A stretch of DNA of 64,000 nt from Acidobacteriaceae bacterium (GTDB taxonomy: Bacteria; Acidobacteriota; Terriglobia; Terriglobales; Acidobacteriaceae), in assembly GCA_003134855.1 (NCBI GenBank), contig PLCS01000008.1, positions 186,001 through 250,000 on the forward strand, read 5' to 3'. The notes under the pieces were generated by a model. That model was not told the DNA's origin. It saw nothing but the letters and a program-made list of their open reading frames with translations, and did not search any database. Made by a program: the position numbers and the translations under genes. Positions 1 to 9,098 of this stretch are shown here, one piece after another; within the stretch, counting starts at the first letter, position 1; every line of letters starts with the position of its first letter.

Positions 1-5
1 GTTCT

Positions 6-29
6 CTTGTTTCAGATGCTTAAAACAAG
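6..29 (+). promoter_or_regulatory. Leader hairpin overlapping the ribosome binding site of the receptor gene
   Basis: CTTGTTT (6-12) can pair with AAACAAG (23-29) around a 10-base loop. The 3' arm runs into the AAGGGGA ribosome binding site (27-33) of the receptor gene. This geometry could hide the binding site, as in the last stem of a translation-controlling riboswitch, but the rest of the leader lies outside the window. No TPP or cobalamin riboswitch core can be read in the 37 bases available. Confidence 0.35.
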
Positions 30-37
30 GGGAATTC

Positions 38-2332
38 ATGTCTCGTTGCACTGCCGCCCTGCTGCTCCGCGCCGTTTTATTCGCAGCCTTGCTCGTCTGC
101 CTCGCCGCGCCTCTGAACGCAATCGCGCAAAGCCCCGCGCCCGTGCCTGCCAAAACTCCCCCTCCCGCCGCGACTCCCCCTCTCGCCGCGACACAGGCCG
201 CCGCAGCCGCACCGAAGATTCCGCGCGTGATCACGACCGTAGTGGTGCATGGCGAAGTGAAGGACGCTTATCTTCCCGAGGCCGTCACGGTGGGCACGCT
301 GGACGGCGCAACGCTGCTGGAGACGCCGCTTTCGGCCACCGTCGTCACCCGCGAGCTGCTCACGGACCAGGGCGCGCGCCTGCTCTCCGACGTGGTGAAG
401 AACGATGCCTCCATTGGCGAGGATTACGCGCCGGTGGGCTACTACGGCGACTACGAGATTCGCGGCTTCCCGATCGATCTGGCCACGGGCCTGGAGATCA
501 ACGGCATGACCATCGCCGGCGAGCAGGATGTGCCGCTGGAAAACAAGGAGCGCGTCGAGTTTCTCAAAGGCATCGCCGGTGTGGAGAGCGGCGTGGCCTC
601 GGCTGGCGGGCTCGTAGACTACGTGACCAAGCGCCCGGCGGTCATTGAGGCCGCCGATCTGGCCACCGATCATCGCGGAAGCAGTTATGGCGCCGTCGAT
701 CTGGGGCATTTGTTCGGCAGACAGAAGCAGGTGGGCGCGCGCGTGAATCTGGCCGGCGAACAGATCATGAGTTATGTCAACGACGCCAACGGCTGGCGCG
801 CGATGGGCGCGGGCGCGACGGATTGGAAGCTCAGTCCCGTTGCGATTTTGAAGGGCGACTTCGAGTACCAGCACAAGGTCGAGCGCTCGGTCTGCGGCTA
901 TCAGTTGCTGGGCGGAACGACCGTGCCCAGTCTCGACCAGGTTTATCCTTCCACGATGCTGGGCGAGCAGCCCTGGGCCAAGCCCAATACCTTCGACACC
1001 TTCAACACCGGCGCGCGGCTGGACTATGATCTGCCGCATGAGTGGAAGACTTTCGCAGCGGCGAGTTACAGCCATTCGCTGATTGACGATAACGTGATTT
1101 ATGCGTATGGATGTTACAACGAAACCGAGTGCAATACCGGCTCGGCTCCCTATCCATGGTTCTTTGCGCCTGACGGCACGTATGACATTTATGACTATCG
1201 CAATCCCGGCGAGTTGCGCATCGACGCGCAGGCCGAGGCGATTGTTACTGGCCGCGTGAAGACCGGAGCTATCACGCATGACCTGACCGGCGGCGGCGAG
1301 TTATTCCGGCGCAGCGTGCAGCAGCCATCCAGCTCCGTATATTTCGATGTGGGTTCGGAAAATATCTATCAACCCATCGCTCCGGTTGATCTTGCAACTG
1401 TCGAGGTTCCGCTCCAATCTGCAGGTCCTCGCATCCTGTATGAAGACAATCACCAGTCGGCAGCGGTGATGCAGGATCGCATTCACATTCCCGGCCATGT
1501 TCAACTGCTTGCCGGCGGCCGGTTTGATTCGGTGCGAGATCACAATTATTCCGGCACAAATGAGTCTGGAGCACCGAATTTCACGGATAAAACCATCTGG
1601 CTGCCGCAATATGCAGTCACTTATAACCCCGCAAATAATCTTACCCTCTACGGCAACTACGGCGTAATGCTTTCGCTGGGACCGCAAGCTCCCTTTTGGG
1701 CTGGGGGATACTATCTGTCTCCGTTTTTCACGCGGCAGGCCGAGATCGGCGCCAAGTACGAACCTAGCCAGCGCATTCTTCTTACAACGGCGTTCTTCCA
1801 TATGCGCGCACCGTTCTTCTATCCCATGACGATAGACGATCTAGGCGATCAGAGCTTTGTCTCCGAAGGCCGCGAAACTCACGACGGCGTTGAGTTGAAT
1901 GCGGAGGGCAAGGTAACGGATTGGTTGCGGCTGACGGCCTCGGCGGCGGCTATTCGCGCACTCTCGGACGATTCCAGTACGCCGGCCTTTAATAATAAGC
2001 AAGTAATCAACGTGCCTCATCTGCGTACGGCTTTGTTTGCCGACGTGCTGCTGCCTCATGCGCGCGGGCTGCACCTGATGCCCGGCTGGGGCTACACCGG
2101 CCGCAAGGAAGCCACGCGCGACGACCTGGTCAGCGTGCCCGGCTATAATCTCTTCAATCTGGGCGCGCGCTACACGCCGGGCGGCGAGCAGGGCCATGTA
2201 ACTCTGCGTCTCTATGCTGATAACATTACCGACAAGCGCTATTGGAAGGATACCGGGGCAAGTTATGGCGACACCTTCATTTACCTGGGCGCGCCCACGA
2301 CGGTGCGGCTCTCGGCGCACTACACTTTCTAG
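38..2332 (+). CDS. TonB-dependent outer-membrane receptor
   Basis: Outer-membrane active transporter that would import a scarce ligand into the periplasm using TonB energy. The 764-residue protein starts with a signal peptide (about residues 1-31, ending NAIAQ), followed by a Pro/Ala-rich linker. A plug domain follows (about residues 75-200; TPLSATVVTRELL and YEIRGFPID are plug-like), then a long beta-barrel ending in Phe (LSAHYTF), the usual C-terminal barrel signal. The overall pattern resembles TonB-dependent siderophore receptors, but the ligand cannot be read from sequence. AAGGGGA lies 4 bases before the ATG. The next two genes are a small-molecule kinase and a PnuC-type transporter, so a vitamin (thiamine, nicotinamide riboside or similar) is a reasonable alternative to a siderophore. 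Confidence 0.88.
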   Translation: MSRCTAALLLRAVLFAALLVCLAAPLNAIAQSPAPVPAKTPPPAATPPLAATQAAAAAPKIPRVITTVVVHGEVKDAYLPEAVTVGTLDGATLLETPLSATVVTRELLTDQGARLLSDVVKNDASIGEDYAPVGYYGDYEIRGFPIDLATGLEINGMTIAGEQDVPLENKERVEFLKGIAGVESGVASAGGLVDYVTKRPAVIEAADLATDHRGSSYGAVDLGHLFGRQKQVGARVNLAGEQIMSYVNDANGWRAMGAGATDWKLSPVAILKGDFEYQHKVERSVCGYQLLGGTTVPSLDQVYPSTMLGEQPWAKPNTFDTFNTGARLDYDLPHEWKTFAAASYSHSLIDDNVIYAYGCYNETECNTGSAPYPWFFAPDGTYDIYDYRNPGELRIDAQAEAIVTGRVKTGAITHDLTGGGELFRRSVQQPSSSVYFDVGSENIYQPIAPVDLATVEVPLQSAGPRILYEDNHQSAAVMQDRIHIPGHVQLLAGGRFDSVRDHNYSGTNESGAPNFTDKTIWLPQYAVTYNPANNLTLYGNYGVMLSLGPQAPFWAGGYYLSPFFTRQAEIGAKYEPSQRILLTTAFFHMRAPFFYPMTIDDLGDQSFVSEGRETHDGVELNAEGKVTDWLRLTASAAAIRALSDDSSTPAFNNKQVINVPHLRTALFADVLLPHARGLHLMPGWGYTGRKEATRDDLVSVPGYNLFNLGARYTPGGEQGHVTLRLYADNITDKRYWKDTGASYGDTFIYLGAPTTVRLSAHYTF

Positions 2333-2364
2333 GTTAGCGAGCGATAGCAAAGGATGCATGAGAG

Positions 2365-3549
2365 ATGAGCACAACCGCTAAGGCGCACGGCATGGACGGC
2401 ACGCTGGTGGAGGCGGATTGGCCCCCGCTCACGCTCGCCGAAGTGCGTGCGCTGCTCGTGGACTTCCCTAACTGCGGCGAAGCTATCGAGATTTTGTCAG
2501 TTAGTCCACGGCCGTTTTCGGCGGCTAGCTTGGTCGCTATGCGCACGGGGCGAGTCTTCATCAAGCGCCATCACAGAACGGTCCGCGACAGGGAAGGGCT
2601 GCTTGAAGAGCATCGCTTCATGAAGCATCTGCGCGAGTACGGCGCGCCGGTGCCGCGCATTTTCGCGGACGCCTCCGGCGAGACGGCCATGGAGCGCGGG
2701 GAATGGACTTACGAGGTGCATGAAGCGCCCGCGGGCGTGGACATTTATGAAGACGCGCTCTCGTGGACGCCGTTTCGCTCGACGGCCCATGCGCGCTCCG
2801 CGGGAGAGGCGCTGGCGCGGCTGCATCTGGCCGCGCAAGGATTTGACGCTCCGCGCCGCAAGACACAGCCACTGGTGGCGGGCTTCACAATTTTTGTGGC
2901 GGACGATCCGGGAGCGGCGATGGAAGGCTACCTGGCCGCGCGGCCTGCGCTGGCTCATGCTACGGTTACGCGCGAAAGCTGCGATGAAGCGCTCGAATTG
3001 CTTGCGCCGTTTCATGCGGAGCTTGTGCCACTTTTGCCTGCGCTCAAGCCGTTATGGACGCACAATGATCTGCATGCTTCGAATCTGCTGTGGAGCGATG
3101 CCAGCGACGATGCGCAGGCCGTGGCCATCATCGACTTCGGTCTCGCCGACCGCACCAATGCCGTGCATGACTTAGCACAGGCCATCGAGCGCAATATCGT
3201 CGAGTGGCTTGAGCTGATGCAGGACTCCGCGCATGGAAAAGACGTGCCGTTACACATCGATCATTTGTATGCGCTGCTGGACGGCTACGAGCAAGTGCTT
3301 CCACTGACGGACGCAGAGGCCGCGGCTCTGGCGCCGATGACCGCTCTCTGCCACGCGGAGTTTGCGCTCACGGAGGCGGATTACTTTATTGGCGTGCTGC
3401 ATTCGGAAGATGAGGCGCGCGTGGCCTTGATCGATTATCTCGCAGGTCATGCGCACTGGTTTCGCGGCGCGGGCGGAAAGGCGCTATTGGAAGCAATTCG
3501 CCGTTGGGCCGGGACGCGCAAGCGCCAGTCGCCGGGAGTTAGACAGTGA
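2365..3549 (+). CDS. APH/choline-kinase-fold phosphotransferase, probably a small-molecule (vitamin) kinase
   Basis: A 394-residue protein of the aminoglycoside-phosphotransferase/protein-kinase-like fold. The catalytic loop HNDLHASNLLW is present (His233, Asp235 as catalytic base, Asn240) and the metal-binding Asp257 lies in IIDFGLAD. It would transfer phosphate from ATP to a hydroxyl of a small molecule in the cytoplasm. The family includes thiamine kinase (ThiK), choline and homoserine kinases as well as antibiotic kinases, and sequence alone does not choose among them. It begins 32 bases after the receptor stop, and its TGA overlaps the ATG of the PnuC-family gene by one base, so these two are translationally coupled. 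The likely role is trapping the imported substrate by phosphorylation. An antibiotic resistance role is less likely in this setting. Confidence 0.8.
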   Translation: MSTTAKAHGMDGTLVEADWPPLTLAEVRALLVDFPNCGEAIEILSVSPRPFSAASLVAMRTGRVFIKRHHRTVRDREGLLEEHRFMKHLREYGAPVPRIFADASGETAMERGEWTYEVHEAPAGVDIYEDALSWTPFRSTAHARSAGEALARLHLAAQGFDAPRRKTQPLVAGFTIFVADDPGAAMEGYLAARPALAHATVTRESCDEALELLAPFHAELVPLLPALKPLWTHNDLHASNLLWSDASDDAQAVAIIDFGLADRTNAVHDLAQAIERNIVEWLELMQDSAHGKDVPLHIDHLYALLDGYEQVLPLTDAEAAALAPMTALCHAEFALTEADYFIGVLHSEDEARVALIDYLAGHAHWFRGAGGKALLEAIRRWAGTRKRQSPGVRQ

Positions 3550-4148
3550 TGAACTGGACCACAATCGCGAACTATCTTGCGGCGAACTGGATGGAGGATG
3601 CGGGTGTAATCACAACCGTTGCCGGCATCTGGCTTACCACGCGCCGCAAGCTTATCTGCTGGCCGGTGGTGTTGATCTCCGACGTGCTTTACCTGATTGT
3701 TTTTTACCGGGTTAATTTGTATTCCGATGCGCTATTGCAGCTTTTCTTTATAGCTTTCACGCTTTATGGCTGGTGGTATTGGTGGCGGGGCGTGCGCGAT
3801 GAGGGCGAGGTGCGCATCGTCTGGCTGCCCACAAGCGGCTTGCTAACTGGATTAGCGGCGGGAGCGGTGGGAGGCCTTGCTCTTGGCTTTTTAATGAAAC
3901 AGATTCATGGCACGGCTCTGCCCTTCCTGGATGCCATGCTGACGAGTTATAGCCTGGTAGCCAGTTGGTGGGCGGCGCGCAAGCACATAGCAAATTGGTG
4001 GCTATGGATTGCCGTGGATCTGGCCTACATCGGCGAATACGTCTTTAAGAGCCTGAGGCTGACGGCTGCGCTCTATGCATTCCTCGTTGCGCTCGCCGTG
4101 CTGGGGCTGCGCGATTGGCGGCGGGCGGCTTGGATGGACACTGCTTGA
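3549..4148 (+). CDS. PnuC-family vitamin transporter
   Basis: A 199-residue inner-membrane protein with about seven hydrophobic helices and family hallmarks: the aromatic YGWWYWWR run near residue 75 and an IANWWLWIAVDLAYI helix near residue 150. PnuC-type proteins are facilitators for nicotinamide riboside (PnuC), thiamine (PnuT) or riboflavin (PnuX), and rely on intracellular phosphorylation to trap the substrate. The coupled kinase gene upstream fits that mechanism. The start is ATG 3549 in a TGATG junction; a GTG at 3546 is an in-frame alternative. I cannot assign the vitamin with certainty. The Asp in the WIAVD helix, where I recall nicotinamide riboside transporters having Asn, and the kinase partner lean weakly towards thiamine. 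Confidence 0.82.
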   Translation: MNWTTIANYLAANWMEDAGVITTVAGIWLTTRRKLICWPVVLISDVLYLIVFYRVNLYSDALLQLFFIAFTLYGWWYWWRGVRDEGEVRIVWLPTSGLLTGLAAGAVGGLALGFLMKQIHGTALPFLDAMLTSYSLVASWWAARKHIANWWLWIAVDLAYIGEYVFKSLRLTAALYAFLVALAVLGLRDWRRAAWMDTA

Positions 4149-4386
4149 TCTGGAAGCAACGCGGCCATTGCCCGTATACGCTCCATGAGCCGCCTTCTTC
4201 CAAGCGCATTTCGGCTGAGAAATTTTTGCAAATTCCGGCGGCCGATATTTCTCAGACGGTACCCAAAACGCCGCTGGCGACTCTCATTGACCAGCCCCGA
4301 CACGGGCATGACGTTCCATGACGCTGGCCAACTTATCGAGACTGATCTATGCTGGACCATTGCTCAGCCACGGATTGCTGCCAGGT
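4149..4386. other. Convergent intergenic region
   Basis: About 240 bases between the convergent PnuC-family and cusA genes. I see no conserved gene and no strong stem followed by a T run, so no terminator is assigned. Confidence 0.5.
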
Positions 4387-7300
4387 TTAGCGATGGTCCC
4401 GGCTTCCGGTAAGGAGTCCTCTATGGAGTACCCTAAGCTTGATGAGCAGGAAAAACACCGGTACAAGAATCAGAACGTGAATGGTCGAGGTGATCATTCC
4501 GCCGACGATGGGCGCCGCGATGGGCTTCATCACGTCGGAGCCGATGCCGGTTTCCCAGAGGATGGGCGCGAGGCTGAGGATGACCGCTGCCACGGTCATC
4601 AGCTTGGGCCGCAGGCGCTGGACCGCGCCTTCGATGACCGCTTCGACAAGTGCGCCTTCGGTCATAGGTTCATCCTGCGCGATCCGGCGCTGATATGCCT
4701 CATCCAGATACACCACCATCACCACACCGGTTTCGACGGCGATGCCAAACAGTGCGATGTAGCCCACCCACACGGCGACGCTAAAGTTATAGCCGAGTAT
4801 CCACTGCAACAGCAGCCCTCCAGACATAGCGTAAAGCGTGGGAAAGATGAGCACCGCGGCCTCAAGGGCGGATTTGAAGACCAGATAGAGAAGCACGAAG
4901 ATGACGAAGAAGACGATGGGCAGAATGATCAGGAGGCGATGTTTGGCGCGCATCTCGAACTCGTACTCACCGGCCCAGCGCCAGTTGTAGCCGGCGGGGA
5001 GCGACAGTTTATGTTGCAGGAGCGTTTGCGCGCGATCGACGAAGCCGCCGTAGTTGTTGGTTTTCAGGTTGAGATAGACATAGCCGGTGAGCGCGCCGTC
5101 TTCGTCGCGGATCATGGCCGGGCCGCTCGAAAAGTAGACGCGGGCCACCTCGCTGACCGGGATCTGCTCTCCGGTCGGCGTCGGGATGAGGGCCTGCGAC
5201 AAGGCCTGGGGATGGTCGCGGAAGTCGCGCTGATAGCGCACGGCGATGGGGAAACGTTCGCGGCCTTCCACGTTCTCGGCGATGTTCGCTCCGCCGATCT
5301 CCGAAGTGACAACGCGCTGCACGTCAGCCACGGTTAGCCCATAGCGCGCGGCCTCGGTCCGGTTCACATCCACGTTGAGATAGAAGCCTTGCGAAACGCG
5401 CTCCGCATAGACGGAATCGGCCTCCGGCATGGCAGAGAGAATCTTCTGCATCTGCGCTCCGATCTCTTCGATGTGGGCCAGATCGGGGCCTTGAATCTTG
5501 ATTCCGACCGGAGTCTTTATGCCGGTCAGTTCCATGTCCAGACGGTTCTGGACGGGCATGGTCCATGAATTGGTCAGGCCGGGAAACTGGAGCCGGGTAT
5601 CCATTTCGCTGATGAGCTTTTCGTAGGTCAAGCCGGGGCGCCACTCACTGCGGGGCTTGAGCATGATGGTGGTGTCGTACATATCGAGAGGCGCGTTGTC
5701 GGTGGCCGAGTCGGAGCGGCCCACCGTGCCGAAGACTGTGGCCACCTCAGGGAAAGAGTGGAGGATGCGGTCCTGCTCCTGCATCAGCGCAACCGCCTGC
5801 GGCATCGAGATGCCGGGCAGCGCACTGGGCATGTAGAGCGCAGAGCCTTCATACAGCGCGGGCATGAACTGGCTGCCGAGGCGGAAGTAGAGAGGAATGG
5901 TGGCGGCCAGGAAGGCAAGGTTCAGCGCGATGACCAGCTTCCAGTGCCTGAGGCACCAGCGCAACACCGGAAGATACAAGGCCTGGGTGATGCGGGCGGC
6001 GGGATTCTTCGATTCCGGACGCAGCTTGCCGCGCAGACAGAAGGGCATGAGCGCGGGCACCAGTGTGATGGAGAGCAGTGAAGAGAAGATGAGCGCCAGC
6101 GTTTTGGTCCAGGCCAGAGGGCGGAACATGCGGCCTTCCTGCGCCTCCAGCAGAAAGACCGGCAGAAACGAGACCACGATGATGATGAGCGAGTAAAAGA
6201 GCGGCGGGCCAACCTGCTGCGCCGCGCCGATGAGGATACGCCGCCGCTCCGCGTCGCTGGGCACATCGGCACGCTCGGCCAGATGGCGGTATCCGTTCTC
6301 CACCATGACGATTCCGGCATCGATGAGCACGCCCACAGCTAGCGCCAGACCTCCGAGCGACATGATGTTGGAGCTGACGTGGAGGTAGTACATGGGAATG
6401 AACGCGGCCAGCACGGCGATGGGCAGCGTCAGGATGGGCACCAGCGCCGAACGGAAGTGAAAGAGAAACGCGATGCTGACGAAGCTGACGATGATGGCCT
6501 CAAAGATAAGGTCCCGCTTGAGCGTGTGAATCGACTGATTGATCAGCCAGGAGCGGTCATAACCGGTGACGACCTCAACGCCCGCAGGCAGCGAGGGCGC
6601 GATCTCCTTGAATTTGGCCTTGACGCCGTCAATCACGTTGAGCGCGTTCATGCCGTCGCGCATCACCACGATGCCGCCCACGGTTTCGCCTTCGCCCTGC
6701 CAGTCGGCCGCGCCGCGCCGCACGTCCGGGCCAAACGAAACTGTGCCCAGATCCTTCACGAGCACAGGAGTTCCGTTCTTCGTCGCAACCGGAACGTTTT
6801 CCAGATCGGAGAGCGACTTCAGATATCCGAGGCCGCGAATCATGTACTCGGCGCCGTTCATGTCCAGTACGTCGCCGCCCACTTCATTCGTGCTCTGCCG
6901 CACGCGGCCGATCACGGTGGAGGCGGAGATTCCGTACGAGAACAGCTTTTTCGGATCGAGGTTGACCTGATACTGGCGCACAAAGCCGCCAATGCTGGCC
7001 ACTTCCGCCACGCCGGGCACAGTTTCAAGCTGATAGCGCAAGTACCAGTCCTGCAACGCGCGCAGGTCGGCCAGGCTGTGCGTGTGGCTGCGGTCTACAA
7101 TGGCGTACTCGTAAACCCAGCCTGCTCCGGTGGCATCAGGCCCGATGGCTGGATGTACGTCGGCAGGGAGCTTTCCCGCGATCTGCTGCAGATACTCGAT
7201 CACGCGCGACCGCGCCCAATAGAGATCGGTGCCATCCTGAAAGACAACGAAGACATAGGAGTCGCCAAACATGGTCTGGGCGCGCACGTTCTTGACGTGA

Positions 7301-7530
7301 GGAGCAGAGAGCAGAGCGGTCACAATCGGATACGTAACCTGGTCTTCAATCACGTTGGGCGGCTCGCCGGCCCACGGTGTGTGAATGATGACCTGCACGT
7401 CGCTGATGTCGGGCAGCGCGTCCAGCGGCACGCGCTGCATGGACCACACGCCCGTAACAACCAGGAGAATGGCCCCCGTGAAAACGAGAAATGGGTTGCG
7501 CGCGCACCAGGCAATGATTTTCGAGATCAT
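4387..7530 (-). CDS. cusA: CusA/CzcA-family heavy-metal RND efflux pump
   Basis: Inner-membrane proton-driven pump of the HME-RND family, 1,047 residues, the full family length, with about 12 membrane segments. The start MISKIIAWCARNPFLVF and the PLDALPDISDVQVI motif are typical. The periplasmic stretch LDMELTGIKTPVGIKI resembles the part of E. coli CusA that carries a copper-relaying methionine, which favours monovalent copper/silver over zinc/cobalt. It is the last gene of a minus-strand operon: its ATG overlaps the cusB stop by one base (TAATG). With CusB and CusC it forms the envelope-spanning efflux complex. Long open frames on the opposite strand are codon-bias shadows. Confidence 0.93.
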   Translation of the reverse strand: MISKIIAWCARNPFLVFTGAILLVVTGVWSMQRVPLDALPDISDVQVIIHTPWAGEPPNVIEDQVTYPIVTALLSAPHVKNVRAQTMFGDSYVFVVFQDGTDLYWARSRVIEYLQQIAGKLPADVHPAIGPDATGAGWVYEYAIVDRSHTHSLADLRALQDWYLRYQLETVPGVAEVASIGGFVRQYQVNLDPKKLFSYGISASTVIGRVRQSTNEVGGDVLDMNGAEYMIRGLGYLKSLSDLENVPVATKNGTPVLVKDLGTVSFGPDVRRGAADWQGEGETVGGIVVMRDGMNALNVIDGVKAKFKEIAPSLPAGVEVVTGYDRSWLINQSIHTLKRDLIFEAIIVSFVSIAFLFHFRSALVPILTLPIAVLAAFIPMYYLHVSSNIMSLGGLALAVGVLIDAGIVMVENGYRHLAERADVPSDAERRRILIGAAQQVGPPLFYSLIIIVVSFLPVFLLEAQEGRMFRPLAWTKTLALIFSSLLSITLVPALMPFCLRGKLRPESKNPAARITQALYLPVLRWCLRHWKLVIALNLAFLAATIPLYFRLGSQFMPALYEGSALYMPSALPGISMPQAVALMQEQDRILHSFPEVATVFGTVGRSDSATDNAPLDMYDTTIMLKPRSEWRPGLTYEKLISEMDTRLQFPGLTNSWTMPVQNRLDMELTGIKTPVGIKIQGPDLAHIEEIGAQMQKILSAMPEADSVYAERVSQGFYLNVDVNRTEAARYGLTVADVQRVVTSEIGGANIAENVEGRERFPIAVRYQRDFRDHPQALSQALIPTPTGEQIPVSEVARVYFSSGPAMIRDEDGALTGYVYLNLKTNNYGGFVDRAQTLLQHKLSLPAGYNWRWAGEYEFEMRAKHRLLIILPIVFFVIFVLLYLVFKSALEAAVLIFPTLYAMSGGLLLQWILGYNFSVAVWVGYIALFGIAVETGVVMVVYLDEAYQRRIAQDEPMTEGALVEAVIEGAVQRLRPKLMTVAAVILSLAPILWETGIGSDVMKPIAAPIVGGMITSTIHVLILVPVFFLLIKLRVLHRGLLTGSRDHR

Positions 7531-9098
7531 TACATCCCTCCCGTGGCGTCGATGCTCAGTTGCTGTGTAGCGATGGTCTGTCCGCCGCGCTGCACAACCA
7601 CGGTAACCTTCCAGGCGCCGCCCGATCCCAGTTGCAACGAGCCCTCATAAACTCCGTTGCCCTTGTCGGTCAGCGTGGCGGCGGCGCGCTCGGCCGCCAT
7701 CCCCATCTCCGGCATGGCCGGCATGAAGAAAGTTGCCGTCACCTGCGTTCCCGAGAGCGGCTTTCCATCTGATCCGGTCAGTTTCACGCGCACCGTGTTT
7801 GCGCCCACGTGTGGTGGAGAGGGCTGTGTAGTCAGGTCAATCCGTATCTGCTGCGCCGGTTTGGAAGCCGCGGCCGGCTGCTGCGGCAAAGGCGCAAAGG
7901 ACCCCATCGCCGCCTGAAGCTGCGCCTCCGAGTCGACAAGGAAGTTGGCCGAGCTGACCACCTTCTCGCCGGCTTTGAGCCCGCTGAGAACAATCACAGA
8001 ATCGTCAAGCTGCTGCCCGACCTGAACGGTGCGCGGCTCCAGATTGCCGTTTCCGTGGTCGATGAATGCGATGGTCCGCGCGCCGGCCTGTAAGACCGCG
8101 GAGGCCGGTACAACCAACTGCCGGCCCAGCGGAACTGAGATGGCGACGTTCACGTACATTCCCGGCTTCAACGCAACGCCAGGGTTGTGGAAGATCAGGC
8201 GCACGCGCACGGTACGCGTGGTTGAATCCACCTGTGGCAAAATCTGATCGATGCGTCCGTTGAAGTTGCGTCCGGGATAGGCGTCCACCGTGACCTGCGC
8301 AGTGTCGCCCGGTTTCAAGCGGCCAATGTCATTCTGAAACACATTGGCGTAGACCCAAACCGTGGAGAGATCGGCAATCGTGTAAAGCTTCGTATCCGGC
8401 TGCACATAGGCGTTGGGCAGCGCGGCGCGATCGATGATGTAGCCGGACGCCGGCGAGTCGATGGCGATGTCATGCTGCACCTTGCCGCTCTTCTCCAAAT
8501 CGGCAATCGCCTGCTCGGGTACGCCAAACTGCCGCAGCCGCTCCTCGGCGGCGCGCTGCAGCCAGCCGTCTTCCTGCGCGGCCATGCCCTGCGCATCCGG
8601 CGCAAAGGCCTTCTGGTTTTGCCGCGCCAGCAGAACCTCCTGCTCGCCGCTGACCAGGTCGGGACTGTAAATGGTGAAGAGCCGCTGCCCTTTGCGCACG
8701 TACTGGTAGGTCGCATTCGCAAAGACATTCTGAATCCATCCCGGAAAGCGCGTCTGCACATACGAGAGCTTCTCTTCGTCGATATCCACATTGCCGGGAA
8801 CGCTCAGATTGTCGTTAACTTCCTTGCGCTCCACCATCGCCGTGGTCACGCCGATCTCCTGCAAGCGCTCCGGCGACAACTGCACGGGGGCCAGCGCGGG
8901 CTCGTCTGGCGCCGCAGCGCTGCCGGACTGCGCGGGCTGCGCGGCAGCCTGCGGCCCACGCGCCACCACCGGGTCTTGCGAGGCCGCAGCCGGAGCCGCT
9001 TGACTGCGGTGCGGGAGTACATACAAAAGTGCGGCTGCGAGCAAGACACAAGCGGCCACAGCCGCCGCCAAAGCAATCTGATAGGTGCGCGTCTTCAT
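7530..9098 (-). CDS. cusB: CusB-type periplasmic adaptor with C-terminal YtkA/FixH-like domain
   Basis: Membrane fusion protein of 522 residues that links CusA and CusC. An N-terminal membrane anchor (residues 7-29) and a Pro/Ala/Gln-rich stretch precede the adaptor core, which has the lipoyl-like half motif SPASGYIID and VWVYANVFQNDIGRLKPG. An extra C-terminal domain of about 100 residues (from about 415; HVGANTVRVKLTGSDGKPLS, MPAMPEMGM) resembles YtkA/FixH-like beta-sandwich domains. Its clustered methionines could bind Cu(I); this is inference. The gene overlaps cusC by 4 bases (ATGA) and cusA by 1 base, so it is tightly coupled. No N-terminal HMA or heavy-metal-binding domain is seen. Confidence 0.9.
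   Translation of the reverse strand: MKTRTYQIALAAAVAACVLLAAALLYVLPHRSQAAPAAASQDPVVARGPQAAAQPAQSGSAAAPDEPALAPVQLSPERLQEIGVTTAMVERKEVNDNLSVPGNVDIDEEKLSYVQTRFPGWIQNVFANATYQYVRKGQRLFTIYSPDLVSGEQEVLLARQNQKAFAPDAQGMAAQEDGWLQRAAEERLRQFGVPEQAIADLEKSGKVQHDIAIDSPASGYIIDRAALPNAYVQPDTKLYTIADLSTVWVYANVFQNDIGRLKPGDTAQVTVDAYPGRNFNGRIDQILPQVDSTTRTVRVRLIFHNPGVALKPGMYVNVAISVPLGRQLVVPASAVLQAGARTIAFIDHGNGNLEPRTVQVGQQLDDSVIVLSGLKAGEKVVSSANFLVDSEAQLQAAMGSFAPLPQQPAAASKPAQQIRIDLTTQPSPPHVGANTVRVKLTGSDGKPLSGTQVTATFFMPAMPEMGMAAERAAATLTDKGNGVYEGSLQLGSGGAWKVTVVVQRGGQTIATQQLSIDATGGM

Noticed and set aside
1..37. TPP or cobalamin riboswitch before the receptor gene
   Set aside because: Only 37 bases are available and none of the conserved cores is readable; only the terminal hairpin is reported.
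2365..3549. Aminoglycoside resistance kinase
   Set aside because: The fold fits, but the gene is coupled to a PnuC-family transporter and a TonB receptor and has no resistance context, so a metabolic kinase is more likely.
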